Shown one piece after another: positions 21,535-31,170 of a DNA stretch of 64,000 nucleotides. The stretch spans positions 26,262,001 through 26,326,000 of the forward strand of contig NC_072895.1 of NCBI RefSeq assembly GCF_027943255.1, in the 5' to 3' direction. Under the pieces are notes generated by a model that was not told the DNA's origin, did no database searches, and worked only from the letters and a program-made list of their open reading frames with translations. A program made the translations under genes and the position numbers. This stretch comes from Anastrepha obliqua (Eukaryota; Arthropoda; Insecta; Diptera; Tephritidae). The stretch's first letter is position 1. Every line of letters starts with the position of its first letter.

Positions 21535-22506
21535 ATGGCGGATAATAAAATGAAAGCTTCTATTTATATGACTCATGTAGATAGATGCATTAATCCTTTA
21601 AATCTTGCTAACCATAAAGGGATTAATTTAAGAAAACTGTCCAAGACACTGTTAAAAAAGTTTCCTCTGGTAGCAGAAAATGCAAGAGTTTGCCATCAGT
21701 GTCGTAAATTGTGCAATAGCAACGATTATGATACTAATCAGGATGATTCTGTAACAGAAGAACCTGAAATAAAGAAGAAATGTGTTTCAAGGGAAGAGCA
21801 ATTAGAGCAATTATTAAACGGCCTAAAAGAAAAATTTACTTCTTTACCGAAAAATGATCCACTTCGCATATCTATCCTAACCATAGCTCCTGACTGTTGG
21901 ACAGTAAGACAAATTGCTTCAGAGTTTGGCACTTCCGAGAGACAAGCTAGACAAGCTAAACATTTGAAAAATGTTGGTGGAATTTTTGCCAAACCTGAAT
22001 TAAAACAAGGAAAAACATTACCTGAGGAAACGATTAATAAAGTTCAGGAGTTTTATGAGTGTGATCAAAATAGCCGTTTAATGCCGGGAAGAAAAGACAC
22101 TGTATCCGCTAAAGTCAATGGAGAAAAACGATTATTACAAAAAAGACTCTTGCTTACCGATATTAAAGTAATGCATGCAGAATTTAAGGAAAAATATCCT
22201 GATTTGCCGATTGGCATGTCAAAGTTTGCTGCTTTGAGGCCAAAAAATTGTGTTTGTGCGGGATCGGCTGGCACTCATAGCGTTTGCGTCTGCTTAATTC
22301 ATCAAAATTTTAAATTAATGATTGATGAGTTGAATTTTGAAAAACTGACACCTGATTCAGAGCTTTTAATTAAAAATTATAAGGATTGTTTTAATTTTGT
22401 TTTATGTAAAATTCCTCAGCCCTCTTGTTTTCTTTTAGAATGCACCTCATGTCCTGGAATTGAAACCTTTTTAAATAAAGTGTCAACTGCTAATGCTAGA
22501 AGCTAA
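21535..22506 (+). CDS. Transposase-like protein of the 7-kb element, N-terminal part (323 codons)
   Basis: Starts MADNKMKASIYMTHVDRCIN. A Cys-rich head (HVDRCINPL, NARVCHQCRKLCN) may bind zinc. Then come an acidic segment, WTVRQIASEFGTSERQARQA (helix-turn-helix-like) and a Cys-rich stretch near the end (RPKNCVCAGSAGTHSVCVCL, ECTSCPG). The frame ends at 22506, but the next frame (22493-23395) continues the same protein, so I read this as one gene split by a one-base shift in or near the T/A runs before 22490. Flanking inverted repeats make it the likely mobilising protein. The family is not one I can name with certainty. Confidence 0.7.
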   Translation: MADNKMKASIYMTHVDRCINPLNLANHKGINLRKLSKTLLKKFPLVAENARVCHQCRKLCNSNDYDTNQDDSVTEEPEIKKKCVSREEQLEQLLNGLKEKFTSLPKNDPLRISILTIAPDCWTVRQIASEFGTSERQARQAKHLKNVGGIFAKPELKQGKTLPEETINKVQEFYECDQNSRLMPGRKDTVSAKVNGEKRLLQKRLLLTDIKVMHAEFKEKYPDLPIGMSKFAALRPKNCVCAGSAGTHSVCVCLIHQNFKLMIDELNFEKLTPDSELLIKNYKDCFNFVLCKIPQPSCFLLECTSCPGIETFLNKVSTANARS

Positions 22507-23395
22507 TGAAATTGGTGAAATTATTTGTAGATCTTTGCAATCGACTGATAGGTGTACTCTGAAGAAAATGTTCTTTCCCTCAGAAGATTTTATAGGAGAA
22601 ATGTCCACTCAGTTTAAGAAACTTTTACCGCATCATTTTATTGCTAAGAGGCAGTCTGAGTATTTTCAGGAAAAAAAAAATAATCTTCAAGACGGCGAAG
22701 TAATATTGCAGTGTGATTTTTCTGAAAACTATGCTTATGTTGCGCAGGATGCTGTGCAAGGATTTCATTATAATAATGATCAATGCACAGTACATCCTGC
22801 AGTTTTCTATTACAAGGAAGGGAATGAAATGAAGCACCACAGTATTGTATTACTGTCAGACTGTACAACGCATGATACTGCAGCAGTTTACATATTACAG
22901 CAGACAGTAATACCGGAAATAAAGAAAGTATGCCCAAATGTCAAAAAAATATACTATTTTACTGACGGGGCTAAACAGCACTACAAAAATCGGTACCAAA
23001 TAATAAATTTAATAAACCACGAAAAAGATTTTAATGTAAAGGCTGAGTGGCATTTCCATGCAACTGCTCATGGGAAAGGAGCATGCGATGGCGTTGGAGC
23101 AGTTTTAAAAAGAGAAGCAACGCGTGCCAGTTTACAACGTAAACCTCAAGACGCCATTTTGAATGCCAAAGCTCTTTTTGATTGGGCAAAAGAGCACATT
23201 AAATCGATTCAATTTTTTATTTATTCAAAACAGCAACATGAAAAAATGAAACGTTCGCTAAACAAGAGATTTTCCGCGGCACCTTCTGTAACAAAAATCC
23301 AATCAGCACATTGTTTTATAGTTACATCACATAATAAACTCAACGTTTATAGGTACTCGAATGACCATGAACCGCTCGCCATTGTCCAATATTAA
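22493..23395 (+). CDS. Transposase-like protein of the 7-kb element, DDE-type catalytic part (300 codons)
   Basis: Continuation of the 21535-22506 protein in another frame. Motifs that look like an RNase H-fold catalytic core: VILQCDFSENYAYVAQDAVQ (first Asp), SDCTTHDTAAVY, KKIYYFTDGAKQHYKNRYQI (second Asp), then WHFHATAHGKGACDGVGAVL (third acidic position in CDG). The order and spacing fit a cut-and-paste transposase; related proteins with DFSENY and HGKG.CDG are widespread in animal genomes, as I recall. Sola-like is my best guess because of the 4-bp duplication. The stop at 23395 is followed by short repeats and the right terminal repeat. Confidence 0.7.
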   Translation: MLEANEIGEIICRSLQSTDRCTLKKMFFPSEDFIGEMSTQFKKLLPHHFIAKRQSEYFQEKKNNLQDGEVILQCDFSENYAYVAQDAVQGFHYNNDQCTVHPAVFYYKEGNEMKHHSIVLLSDCTTHDTAAVYILQQTVIPEIKKVCPNVKKIYYFTDGAKQHYKNRYQIINLINHEKDFNVKAEWHFHATAHGKGACDGVGAVLKREATRASLQRKPQDAILNAKALFDWAKEHIKSIQFFIYSKQQHEKMKRSLNKRFSAAPSVTKIQSAHCFIVTSHNKLNVYRYSNDHEPLAIVQY

Positions 23396-23589
23396 TCAGC
23401 CGTTTTGAAATATAAAACCATTTAAAGAGAGTTACTATCAATCAGCCCTTTTCAGAGCTAATAAATTAATTAAAACACCAAAAAATAAACCTTTAATCAG
23501 CCCCTTTCAGGGCTAATAAAGTAGCTAAAACACCAAAAAATAAATCATCAATCAGCCCTTTTTAAGGCTATAAAACAACATTGATTTGA

Positions 23590-24136
23590 CATATTGGATC
23601 CGCCATTTTGAATTTGAAAAACTGATATCGGATTCGTCATTAGCGACCTCGAAAACCCCAGAGTAACAAATTTTAAGCAAATTAAAAAAAATTTCGAAAA
23701 TATCCGCCATATTGGATCCGCCATTTTGAATTTTTGAAAAACTGACATCGGATTCGTCATCAGCGACCCCGAAAACCCCCAAGTGATGAGTTTCAAGCGA
23801 ATCCAAAAAAATTTTCGAAAAATGTCCGCCATATTGGATCCGCCATTTTGAATTTTGAAAATCTGATTTCAGATTCGTAATCAGCGACCCCAAAAACATT
23901 CAAATATATCATGAGTCATCATTTTTGAACCTATTTTTAAAAGTAATTGATAGATATATTTGCAAATTTTGGAATTTAGTGTCTTTGAGGTGACACAGTA
24001 ATGACGCCATTTTGAATTTTCAAATTTGCCACTTTGCAATTGAAAGGGCATGAGTTTACGAGTATTCATATAATAGATTATTTTCATCCCATAGAATTTT
24101 GGATAGAGCTTTGGTCCGGTTGACGTGGAACGCCCC
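23590..24136 (-). repeat. Right inverted terminal repeat of the 7-kb element
   Basis: Mirror of 17138-17690. The reverse-strand frames at 23548-24337 are translations of this repeat, not genes. Between the transposase stop and this repeat (23396-23580) there are three short repeats of CAATCAGCCCTTTTCAGAGC type. Confidence 0.85.
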
Positions 24137-24534
24137 ATATATATATGTAGGCGTAGTAAAGAAGTTAGAGCCAAGATGCCATAAAAACATAATAGCTGAG
24201 GAGAAGGAGCTGAGATTATTCCACCTCTTCTTCCAGGCCACTGCTACAGCATTCGAAGTAGTACCACGTCTCACCGCGTAGATGCCTAACGAGCAAAGTT
24301 TCGAAAGGAAATACACAACATTCGAGAGTTGCGGCATTGTTAACCTAATAGCGCCTCTGAGTTATGCGCGGCCAGAAGACCTTGCGACTTTGCACGTTTG
24401 TGCACGCATCCAGCGCTGGCTGAGTTGGCGCGAAGCTCACCTTCCCAGGAGCAAGCCACAGGTTTTCAACGGATTCGCAATACATTTATTTTACGGGAAA
24501 ACTACCTCACGATCTTCTTGTCTTACTAGTTCAT
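24137..24534. other. Flank of the 7-kb element, no gene recognised
   Basis: Open frame 24282-24578 has no recognisable family; possibly non-LTR derived like the next segment. Confidence 0.35.
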
Positions 24535-24790
24535 TCAGTGGATTCCCACACTTCCTCTGGGACCAAGTGCCCAAATAAACTTAATTTCAAAGTATTTGTA
24601 TGCGATCGAAAGGGAAGTCATGCATTCCGCGACTAGTTTCGAGCGCACCAGCAGCGCGACCAGACCTTTAATTACCGCTTGGCTGTAGGAGTAGATGTTT
24701 ATTTCCCTGATACAAGCGAGCAACCAATCAACTGCTTCTTTGATTGCATCTTCCGTCACTTGGAACGCACTGTAGTGGTCCGGTAGTCTG
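24535..24790 (-). pseudogene. Non-LTR RNase H fragment
   Basis: The minus strand reads VTEDAIKEAVDWLLACIREI, SYSQAVIKGLVAL, RSKLVAECMTSLS, IKFIWALGPRGSVGIH. This aligns with the SDSQAALKAL through WVPGHSG part of the RNase H at 18183-21041, but catalytic residues are lost. Confidence 0.65.
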
Positions 24791-24859
24791 CGGCTGCGAA
24801 AGTAATGAAAAAATCAAAAACGTTTTTTGTGACGTGGAATCAGCGGTATAAGGTGTACA

Positions 24860-25440
24860 AAAATGTTGATCACATTTCCGAGCGCGGCTTGAGCGAGTGA
24901 TGACAAAAAAACAGGATAAAGGTATCGTCCAACTTTTTTAGCGGGACCCTCCTTTGTGACTACGCCAAGCACTACCAGTTCTTGATAAAAAGAGAATAGA
25001 TGTGAGTATCAACACCATCGAACGTCGACTGAAGATGGCGAACATACCTTACCGTCCCACATCATCAACACCACTGCTCTCAGAAAAACACATTGAGAAA
25101 CAACAAAACAAGCAAATGGCGTCATAGTATTGGACTGGCCTTCCCACTCCCCAGACGCCATCCCATTGAAAATGTGTGGGGAACTTTGAAATCGCATCTT
25201 GTCGGAAGGCCAGTCCATGATTTAAAGCAACTCGTGCGACAAGTTCGCAAAATCTAGTCTTTTTTGCCGACGAGCTACGCAGAAAAGCTGGTTCAAAGCA
25301 TGAAGAAGATGCCAGGCTATACTCGACAACGATGAAGACTACACTGTTTATTGAGTAATTGCGACTCGTAGTTTTGTACATACTTTTACGTAAAAAAAAA
25401 ATGTAAATATATCTTTTATACTCTATGAATAATGGCGGTT
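24860..25440 (+). pseudogene. Tc1-type transposase relic
   Basis: The plus strand, through shifts, gives IERRLKMANIPYRP-like text, then LDWPSHSPDAIP and, in the next frame, ENVWGTLKSHLVGRPVHDLK, TSYAEKLVQSMKKMPGY. The DWP.HSPD.NPIENVW stretch carries the last catalytic Asp and Glu region of Tc1 transposases. The N-terminal half is missing. Confidence 0.75.
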
Positions 25441-25465
25441 CCTTTTTTCTGACTGTATTTAGTTT

Positions 25466-28400
25466 TTATTTAATTTCTCTTTTATAAATTGTGTTAAGAA
25501 CTTCTTGTAAAACTTCACGTGGCACATTATCCGATGCCTGCTGAATAAGTGTTTTAATCCTGTTGTATGTTTCTTCCTCGTGTTTGGCATAGAGGCTGGG
25601 TATATTCAGTTCTTCGTAAAGCTGCTTAACACGCGCGATCTTCTGTGGATCTGAAATTGGGCAAAGTGAATATATGAAAAACTGATATAAGACCTTGGAG
25701 GTTCCCAAACAGTACATCATGGGGCGTGGTAGAGCTATCCTAAGTGAGTATTGAGAGTGACTAAATACAATTGAAACTGCTTCGAAAATGTCGATGTTTT
25801 TCTTTGATGCATCCAAAGTTGGTTATTGAATATGTGCATATGTATGTTTATACATACCACTTTGTCCATAACACTCCTCCATGAGCGACTTTTGTTCCGG
25901 GTTGGCTAATTCCATGCACGTCACAGCCAACCAGTTGCACGTATTGGTCTCTATGTCTGTGCCAATCTTACCAGTGATGTCAGGAATGCCAAAGCAATCA
26001 AGGAAATCATTTTGCATTTGATAGAAATTACCTAACTCAATTGCAATGGCTTCACATTCGCTGAACATTTTTTGGTCTTTAACGCTAAAAATGAAGATTA
26101 TTAAAATATTTTTGGTTCTATTATAGAAAATATTTCTGCTTGCTCACTTTGCCAAATGTAAAGCCACAGCCATGGGTAAATAGAAAAAGTAGCTGGCAGT
26201 TTTATTCTTTACAATATCATTGTACATGTTCCTAGTGAAAGTGCTCACGCTCCTTCGACCAACAAGCATATCCATTGTCTGCCCAGATATAAATTTAAAA
26301 GTACTTTGGCGAAATAATTCGACCAGATCAACATAGCAGTCCAAGTGACGGAAATGTTTTTTGAGTAGTTCATAGATGCCATTTTCAATCATGAACGCGT
26401 CGTTTACAGCATTGAGACCTACGTCCTCTAATTTATACCAACACAACTGGCCCCGACGTGTGGTGCTGTTGTCCACGATATCATCAGTGATGACGATGAC
26501 AGAGTGAAGCTGCGAAATACAAACAATTGTATTATTATATACATATCTACATATGTAAGTCTAAGTCAACAATATGATTGTGAAAGTAGTGAAATGTCTA
26601 CCAGTTCAAGGCACCAGCCAAGCAAATGCGCCAATCTTAAGTTTTCCTCAGTGAGTTGATCGCCTTTCATTAAATATTTGTACGTCAAAACGGCAATTAC
26701 ACTGTTTTTCATATTGGTTAGTGACAAATTGTACTGCAAAGCCTGTGACATATAAAGTTTTTTTTTTTTTTTTATCAGTGTTTAACTTTGAAATAAGTTT
26801 AGAAAATCAGTATTCACTACCTTCTCGAACCAGTCTGCCGCCACTTTGCTTTCGTATCTATTGACAAACTCCGTAAGCTCGCTTACAACATCTGTAAATG
26901 AATTGAGACTCCTTAGAAATGAGGAAAGGAATGAAATGTAATATGGAATGCAAACGGAATGAATTTCTACCATAAAAGGGCACCTCACAAAAACAAAAAG
27001 AAAATTTGGCCCTCTTCCTAAGAGGATTAAATGAGAAGTTTAACTTAAGGTTACATGGGTTTCGTGGATTCAAAAAATCGATATATTTTTTTTAGCTTAT
27101 TAATTTCTACAACATCTCAAGAATATTATCCTAAATTTTTAAGTCGATCCGAATAATATTGTAGTTTCGGAGATACAGCCTTTGGAATGCGCGCGCTCCA
27201 AGGCACTTTTATTGTTACTCAAAATTTCAAACGCGTTTTTCTCGGAACCGTGTTTTCAAAGTCGGTTGTCAAATGTTCTCGAAAACTACTCAACCGATCT
27301 TGATGAAATTTTACACAGGTGTTCGAGATACAATTTACTCGAGCTTGGGCGAAGGATTTTGTTTTTTTTTTTTCAATTACAACTATTTAAAAAAAACAAA
27401 ATGTCAAGCAAATTTGACCGAAATTTTCATTTTTTTAGAAATATGTCTGCCAAAATTTCAATTTTTACTTTTTTTCTTTCCTTCGTTAAGTGCAAGTTTA
27501 TGGTCTTAACTAAAACACTTATTTTTGTTTTTTTCATTTTTGATGATCCTTTCAGAAGTTATGCTGACAACGCGGACGCACCTTTTTTTCGAGGGGTCAC
27601 CGGAAAAGACGTCACAATAGAGGAGTTTTAATTTTTTTTTTTTTTAAATTGAAAATGTGAAATTATTCTTTAAATATGTATCTATAAGACAGAAAAAAGT
27701 TTAAATTAAATAAATAATTTTGTACATAGAAAAAAAAATATTGAAAATATCCCTTTTTTTACCCGACGAAACCCATGTAACCTCTTAAACGAGAGTTGTT
27801 GAATAGAGATGAATGGCAATGAAATATTTAAAAGCGAATTTTATTCCACCACTCAAAGTGACAGCTACTGGAATAATAAACGAACTGTTTTTTTTACATA
27901 TTTCCACATAATTACCTGGATAGACAGCGATAAATTCACGAATCTCATTTTTCCCCATAGCCAAGGGCACAGAAAGATTTCCAATTGTTGACGAAGTACT
28001 CGTACTAAAAATTAATCAAAAATAAAATATAAATCATAATCAATGTTCGCAAAGAAATTTTAATTTTAACAGATTTACTGAATTTCTACATAGTCACTCC
28101 TTGGAGGACCCACAGTATTTTCGGTACATTTAAAGGAGCAAACCTTATTTCTCTCACGTATAACTTTTTGTTATTGTGGTCCTATCTTTGGACTGTAACA
28201 TCTAGGTTTCAGATCAGTGAAACTCAATTTAGTAGTAAATTACTTGAAAAGACCGAGCAAAAACTGAATTTTCGTAATAGATTTAAATAGGAAATTTTTT
28301 CCTATTTCTATACTAAAAAACAACATAGCTGATGAATTTTTTACGCAGTTGAAAAGTTTTAAATTTCGATGCCTAACAATATCCTACCTCTCTTGGCCCG

Positions 28401-28968
28401 GTGCCAAAACAAAAGTAATCCATACGTGACGCAGAATACGCCAATCGTGTCGGTTGGATTCATTATTATTTGAGAAACAACTCTAATGACATAAAATAAA
28501 ACATTTACTCTCTGTCTATGCTTCTTTTATTATTTTCGTTCATTTTCAAGTATAAGAACTTGGTTGGATGCATTTCTGTTCAAGCTGTTAATTTGCAGAA
28601 CATCTAACAGTGCAGTTACATGAATGTAAGAAGGTTTGTTCGCCTTGATGGCTCGAAATTGCATACATATGTAGGTTTATATGTACATAAGTAGTAAATC
28701 CTTCGTGATACATATTTTATTATTTTTATATTGTATAATTTTTTCGTTTACCATTTACTTACCACATAGTTCTACTAAGATTTTGCTCGCGTGCCTCCTG
28801 AATAGTCAATTGATTGGTGCGATGCTTTCCGACTCCGAGCATAGAAGTGCGATATTGCGATGCGCTCCTGGGAAAATCAGTTTTGCTTTTGGTTGTGCTA
28901 GCGCTTGAGAAAACTCGTGCAACTATTCGCGAATGCATTCGTGGCCATTCTCGCATCGATAAAAGCAT
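25466..28968 (-). CDS. Divergent FPPS-family isoprenyl diphosphate synthase, complete; candidate terpene synthase
   Basis: Seven exons on the minus strand: 28968-28763, 28004-27916, 26891-26821, 26742-26602, 26509-26148, 26084-25858, 25650-25466. All introns are GT-AG, phases agree, and the joined frame has 427 codons including the stop (426 aa). Exon 1 starts MLLSMREWPRMHSRIVARVF, an Arg/Ser-rich leader suggesting mitochondrial import. The trans-prenyltransferase fold is clear: first Asp-rich motif DDIVD (178-182) followed by NSTTRRGQ, KT at the KTASYFFYLP stretch, GKIGTD and a basic C-terminus. Many FPPS-defining residues differ: GKKNRG is replaced by TNMKNS (131-136), the Gln-Phe-Phe lead-in to the first motif reads HSVI (171-174), the second Asp-rich motif is NDFLD (315-319) and DNKCSW is TNTCNW. 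Family membership is secure. Enzymatic role is inferred: allylic diphosphate ionisation is plausible, normal IPP condensation doubtful. Intron 2 holds a TTAA-flanked MITE. No disabling change was seen. Confidence 0.9.
27049..27784 (-). mobile_element. TTAA-flanked 736-bp MITE in intron 2 of the divergent FPPS-family gene
   Basis: TTAA at 27045-27048 and 27785-27788. Inverted ends are GGTTACATGGGTTTCGTGG and GAGGTTACATGGGTTTCGTC. The core AAACGCGTTTTTCTCGGAAC lies near 27229. It accounts for most of the 1024-bp intron. The 149-codon open frame on its plus strand (27182-27631) is low-complexity Phe/Lys sequence and not a gene. Confidence 0.85.
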
Positions 28969-29500
28969 TTTGGTAGTCTGATTCTACAAAGTAATAAAGC
29001 TAATAAATTACTTAGTTGCTGTGTAGTTGAGATATTCGTGGGAATTAATTTTTATAATGAGAATTGGATCATTTCGTGTATATTTTTATTTCTGTTTTTT
29101 TTTTTTGTATTTGCATTCCGACTTGCATATTGTTCACAAATGTTGCTTCGAAAAATTATTTCTGTTAGAAATCTAGCGAACAGATGGCGCTACATTTGAA
29201 ATATTTGAAAACAAATACAGATATCTGAGTTTATCTACTCAAAGTTACAGAGTCTAATTTGAGATATTTTCGAAAATATTTACAACCCTGATCGCAACGA
29301 GATATCAGGCAGGTGTTCAGGTATCTGAGTGGAATCGGAATACTTTTTTTTATTTTTGGTTTTAACGATGTTAAAATGTTGGTCAGGATTTAATGCCTTT
29401 CCTATAGAAATAATAATACTTAGAAAGGAAATTTTAATTATTTTTATGGCTATGAGGCCATGTCATCAACGGTCCCATTAAATTTTGTGTCTGTTTCTCG
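28969..29500 (-). other. 5' flank of the divergent FPPS-family gene
   Basis: Upstream region on the minus strand, expected to hold the promoter and 5' UTR. I see no confident TATA box or initiator. A 5' UTR intron cannot be excluded. Confidence 0.3.
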
Positions 29501-30450
29501 CTGCCTCTGTTAGTTCACCAATTGTTTTGAGACCAGTCCACTCTTTAGTGCTGTCCGTCGTATTCACGCTAGATTTGAGAAGCGCCATCTAAAAGTGTTT
29601 ACAAGTGTAGTTTGTATTACACCGTGTGACAAAAAGCAAAGAATTTCTAGATTTAGAAAAATTAATAAAGTTGCAAATCGAGTGGCCAAATACAGACACG
29701 AAACGGGCGGCTTATTCAACACCGAAAGGGACCTTTTCGGGGGCAGTGTCTTTTGCGTTAACACAGGAAACAGCAATTCTTTTGAGTAAGCCAGTGCAGA
29801 AAGTCCAACGGGTTGAAGAGCCTACCTCCCTAGAAGAAACAATATGGAGAAAAAGGAAAAGTCATTTGAATGGTCCTGAGTGAAAGTTGCTGGAGGAAGA
29901 CCATCAAAAACTGAAAGGACGATTGAAAATCCTATGGCCAAGGCACAGTGTTTGTAATTATGTATGCCAGAGCAGTCCATTTCTCTGATTCACTTCACTA
30001 GTGGAGTAGTTTAAATTTGTTTGCTGTGCGTATTTTAATCTAACTAAGTAACAGAGTCTCAGTATGGCACTGTGGTGAGAATGACTAAAAGAAAACAACA
30101 GCTGGCAATAAAGTATCGTACAACGCAAAACAATAACAATACGAAAGCTGTAATAGAAAATATTCAAAAGCTGCAACAAGAAATAGCTTATAAATGTGTA
30201 TTTGTGACGTCCAGTTCCGCACGCTATACTAAAAATGACGAAATCACACCAGACCTTAACAGTTAACAATTTAAAAACTCTCTACCAAAATATTATTGAA
30301 TAAATTTTAAAATAGTTTCAAAACGTTTTAAGCTTTCTTCTTATTATGTTCCACACTGGACCTCTACTCATACTCAAACCTACAAATAAACTAGAAGATT
30401 TGACGGCAATGCTCAAATTATTGTATTATTACTAATATATATTCCATAAA
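29500..30450 (+). other. Short open frames of unknown nature
   Basis: 29626-29883 (85 codons, Lys/Glu-rich, contains EWPNTDTKRAAYSTPKGTFS) and 30072-30266 (64 codons, Asn/Gln/Lys-rich) are the only readable frames. Neither matches a family I recognise, and no splice context supports them. They may be pieces of an old element. Confidence 0.3.
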
Positions 30451-30459
30451 ATAGATTAA

Positions 30460-31170
30460 AAGCTTCCCAGTATCCCCCCTCTACCACCCATTTACCATGG
30501 TTTCTTAAGAAACCCTGGTAACAGGTGCTTAATAGCTAAGTTCCTACCGCCTAAGGTTTGAACAAAAAATGTGACTAGACATTTTATCAATCTTAAGGGC
30601 GATCCGGCCGCTCGTATACCTGCTCGACGCTTACTCACAATTTCTTCTGTAACTCCAAAAAATATTTCAAATTTGCTTCTGAAAGTTGGAGGACACATTC
30701 TTGGATAGTTTGGAAAGACATTTATGCAAAAAAAACTCGATTTTTTGAAGCCACTAAAGCAGGCTCCCCCCTTAAGACAAACCCGACATTCCGTGTCAAT
30801 AGACAAACCTCTTCGCGGCATGCGGAATAACACTCTGTTAGGCAACCAGTAAGTAGCCTGATGCTACCTAATAATTTGATGTCCTTTCTGCCGAGCGAGC
30901 AATCAGAAACCGCTTCCGCGTTGGATTTACCACTCAGTTACGACGCCCATGGCTAATGCTTTTTTCCAGTTCGAGAGAGAACTCGTTGCCTACAATGCCA
31001 CTGTGATGTGAGTAACCAGCCCAACACTACTGTATGTATTTTTGCCACAAACTGAAGGAGGTTATATCACTAAATAACGAGCTTAGATGGACCTTTCTCA
31101 AGATTCAGGCTGGTGCTGAATGAGAGAACTAGCATCTCAACCTGAAGCAAGTTAGACCACATGCCCATCT
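30460..31170 (-). other. Mostly unassigned; faint non-LTR RNase H trace
   Basis: On the minus strand near 30950-31020 the reading HHSGIVGNEFSLELEKS resembles the GHSGI.GNE.AD.LA part of retrotransposon RNase H. The rest is unassigned. Confidence 0.4.

Larger units (their letters stand above)
17138..24136 (+). mobile_element. 7.0-kb DNA transposon with long inverted terminal repeats
   Basis: Both ends start GGGGCGTTCCACGTCAACCG and are flanked by ATAT (17134-17137 and 24137-24140), a 4-bp target-site duplication. The inverted repeats stay nearly identical for about 440 bp and recognisable to about 550 bp (17138-17690 and 23590-24136). Inside them a roughly 118-bp module (GGGGTCGCTGATGACGAATC with AAAATGGCGGATCCAATATG) is tandemly repeated. 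Subterminal repeats with CATTTGTTTTTGTACTAACA and GTCTAAGACCTTAATGTGTG follow on the left side. Cargo is a transposase-like gene broken into two frames (21535-23395) and a later non-LTR insertion (18151-21219). The 4-bp duplication and long inverted repeats would fit the Sola superfamily, but I cannot confirm this. Confidence 0.85.

Noticed and set aside
23548..24337. Several reverse-strand frames of 93-115 codons
   Set aside because: Translations of the right terminal repeat of the 7-kb transposon; the same peptides appear from its left repeat.
27182..27631. A 149-codon open frame
   Set aside because: It lies wholly inside a TTAA-flanked MITE in an intron and is low-complexity Phe/Lys sequence.
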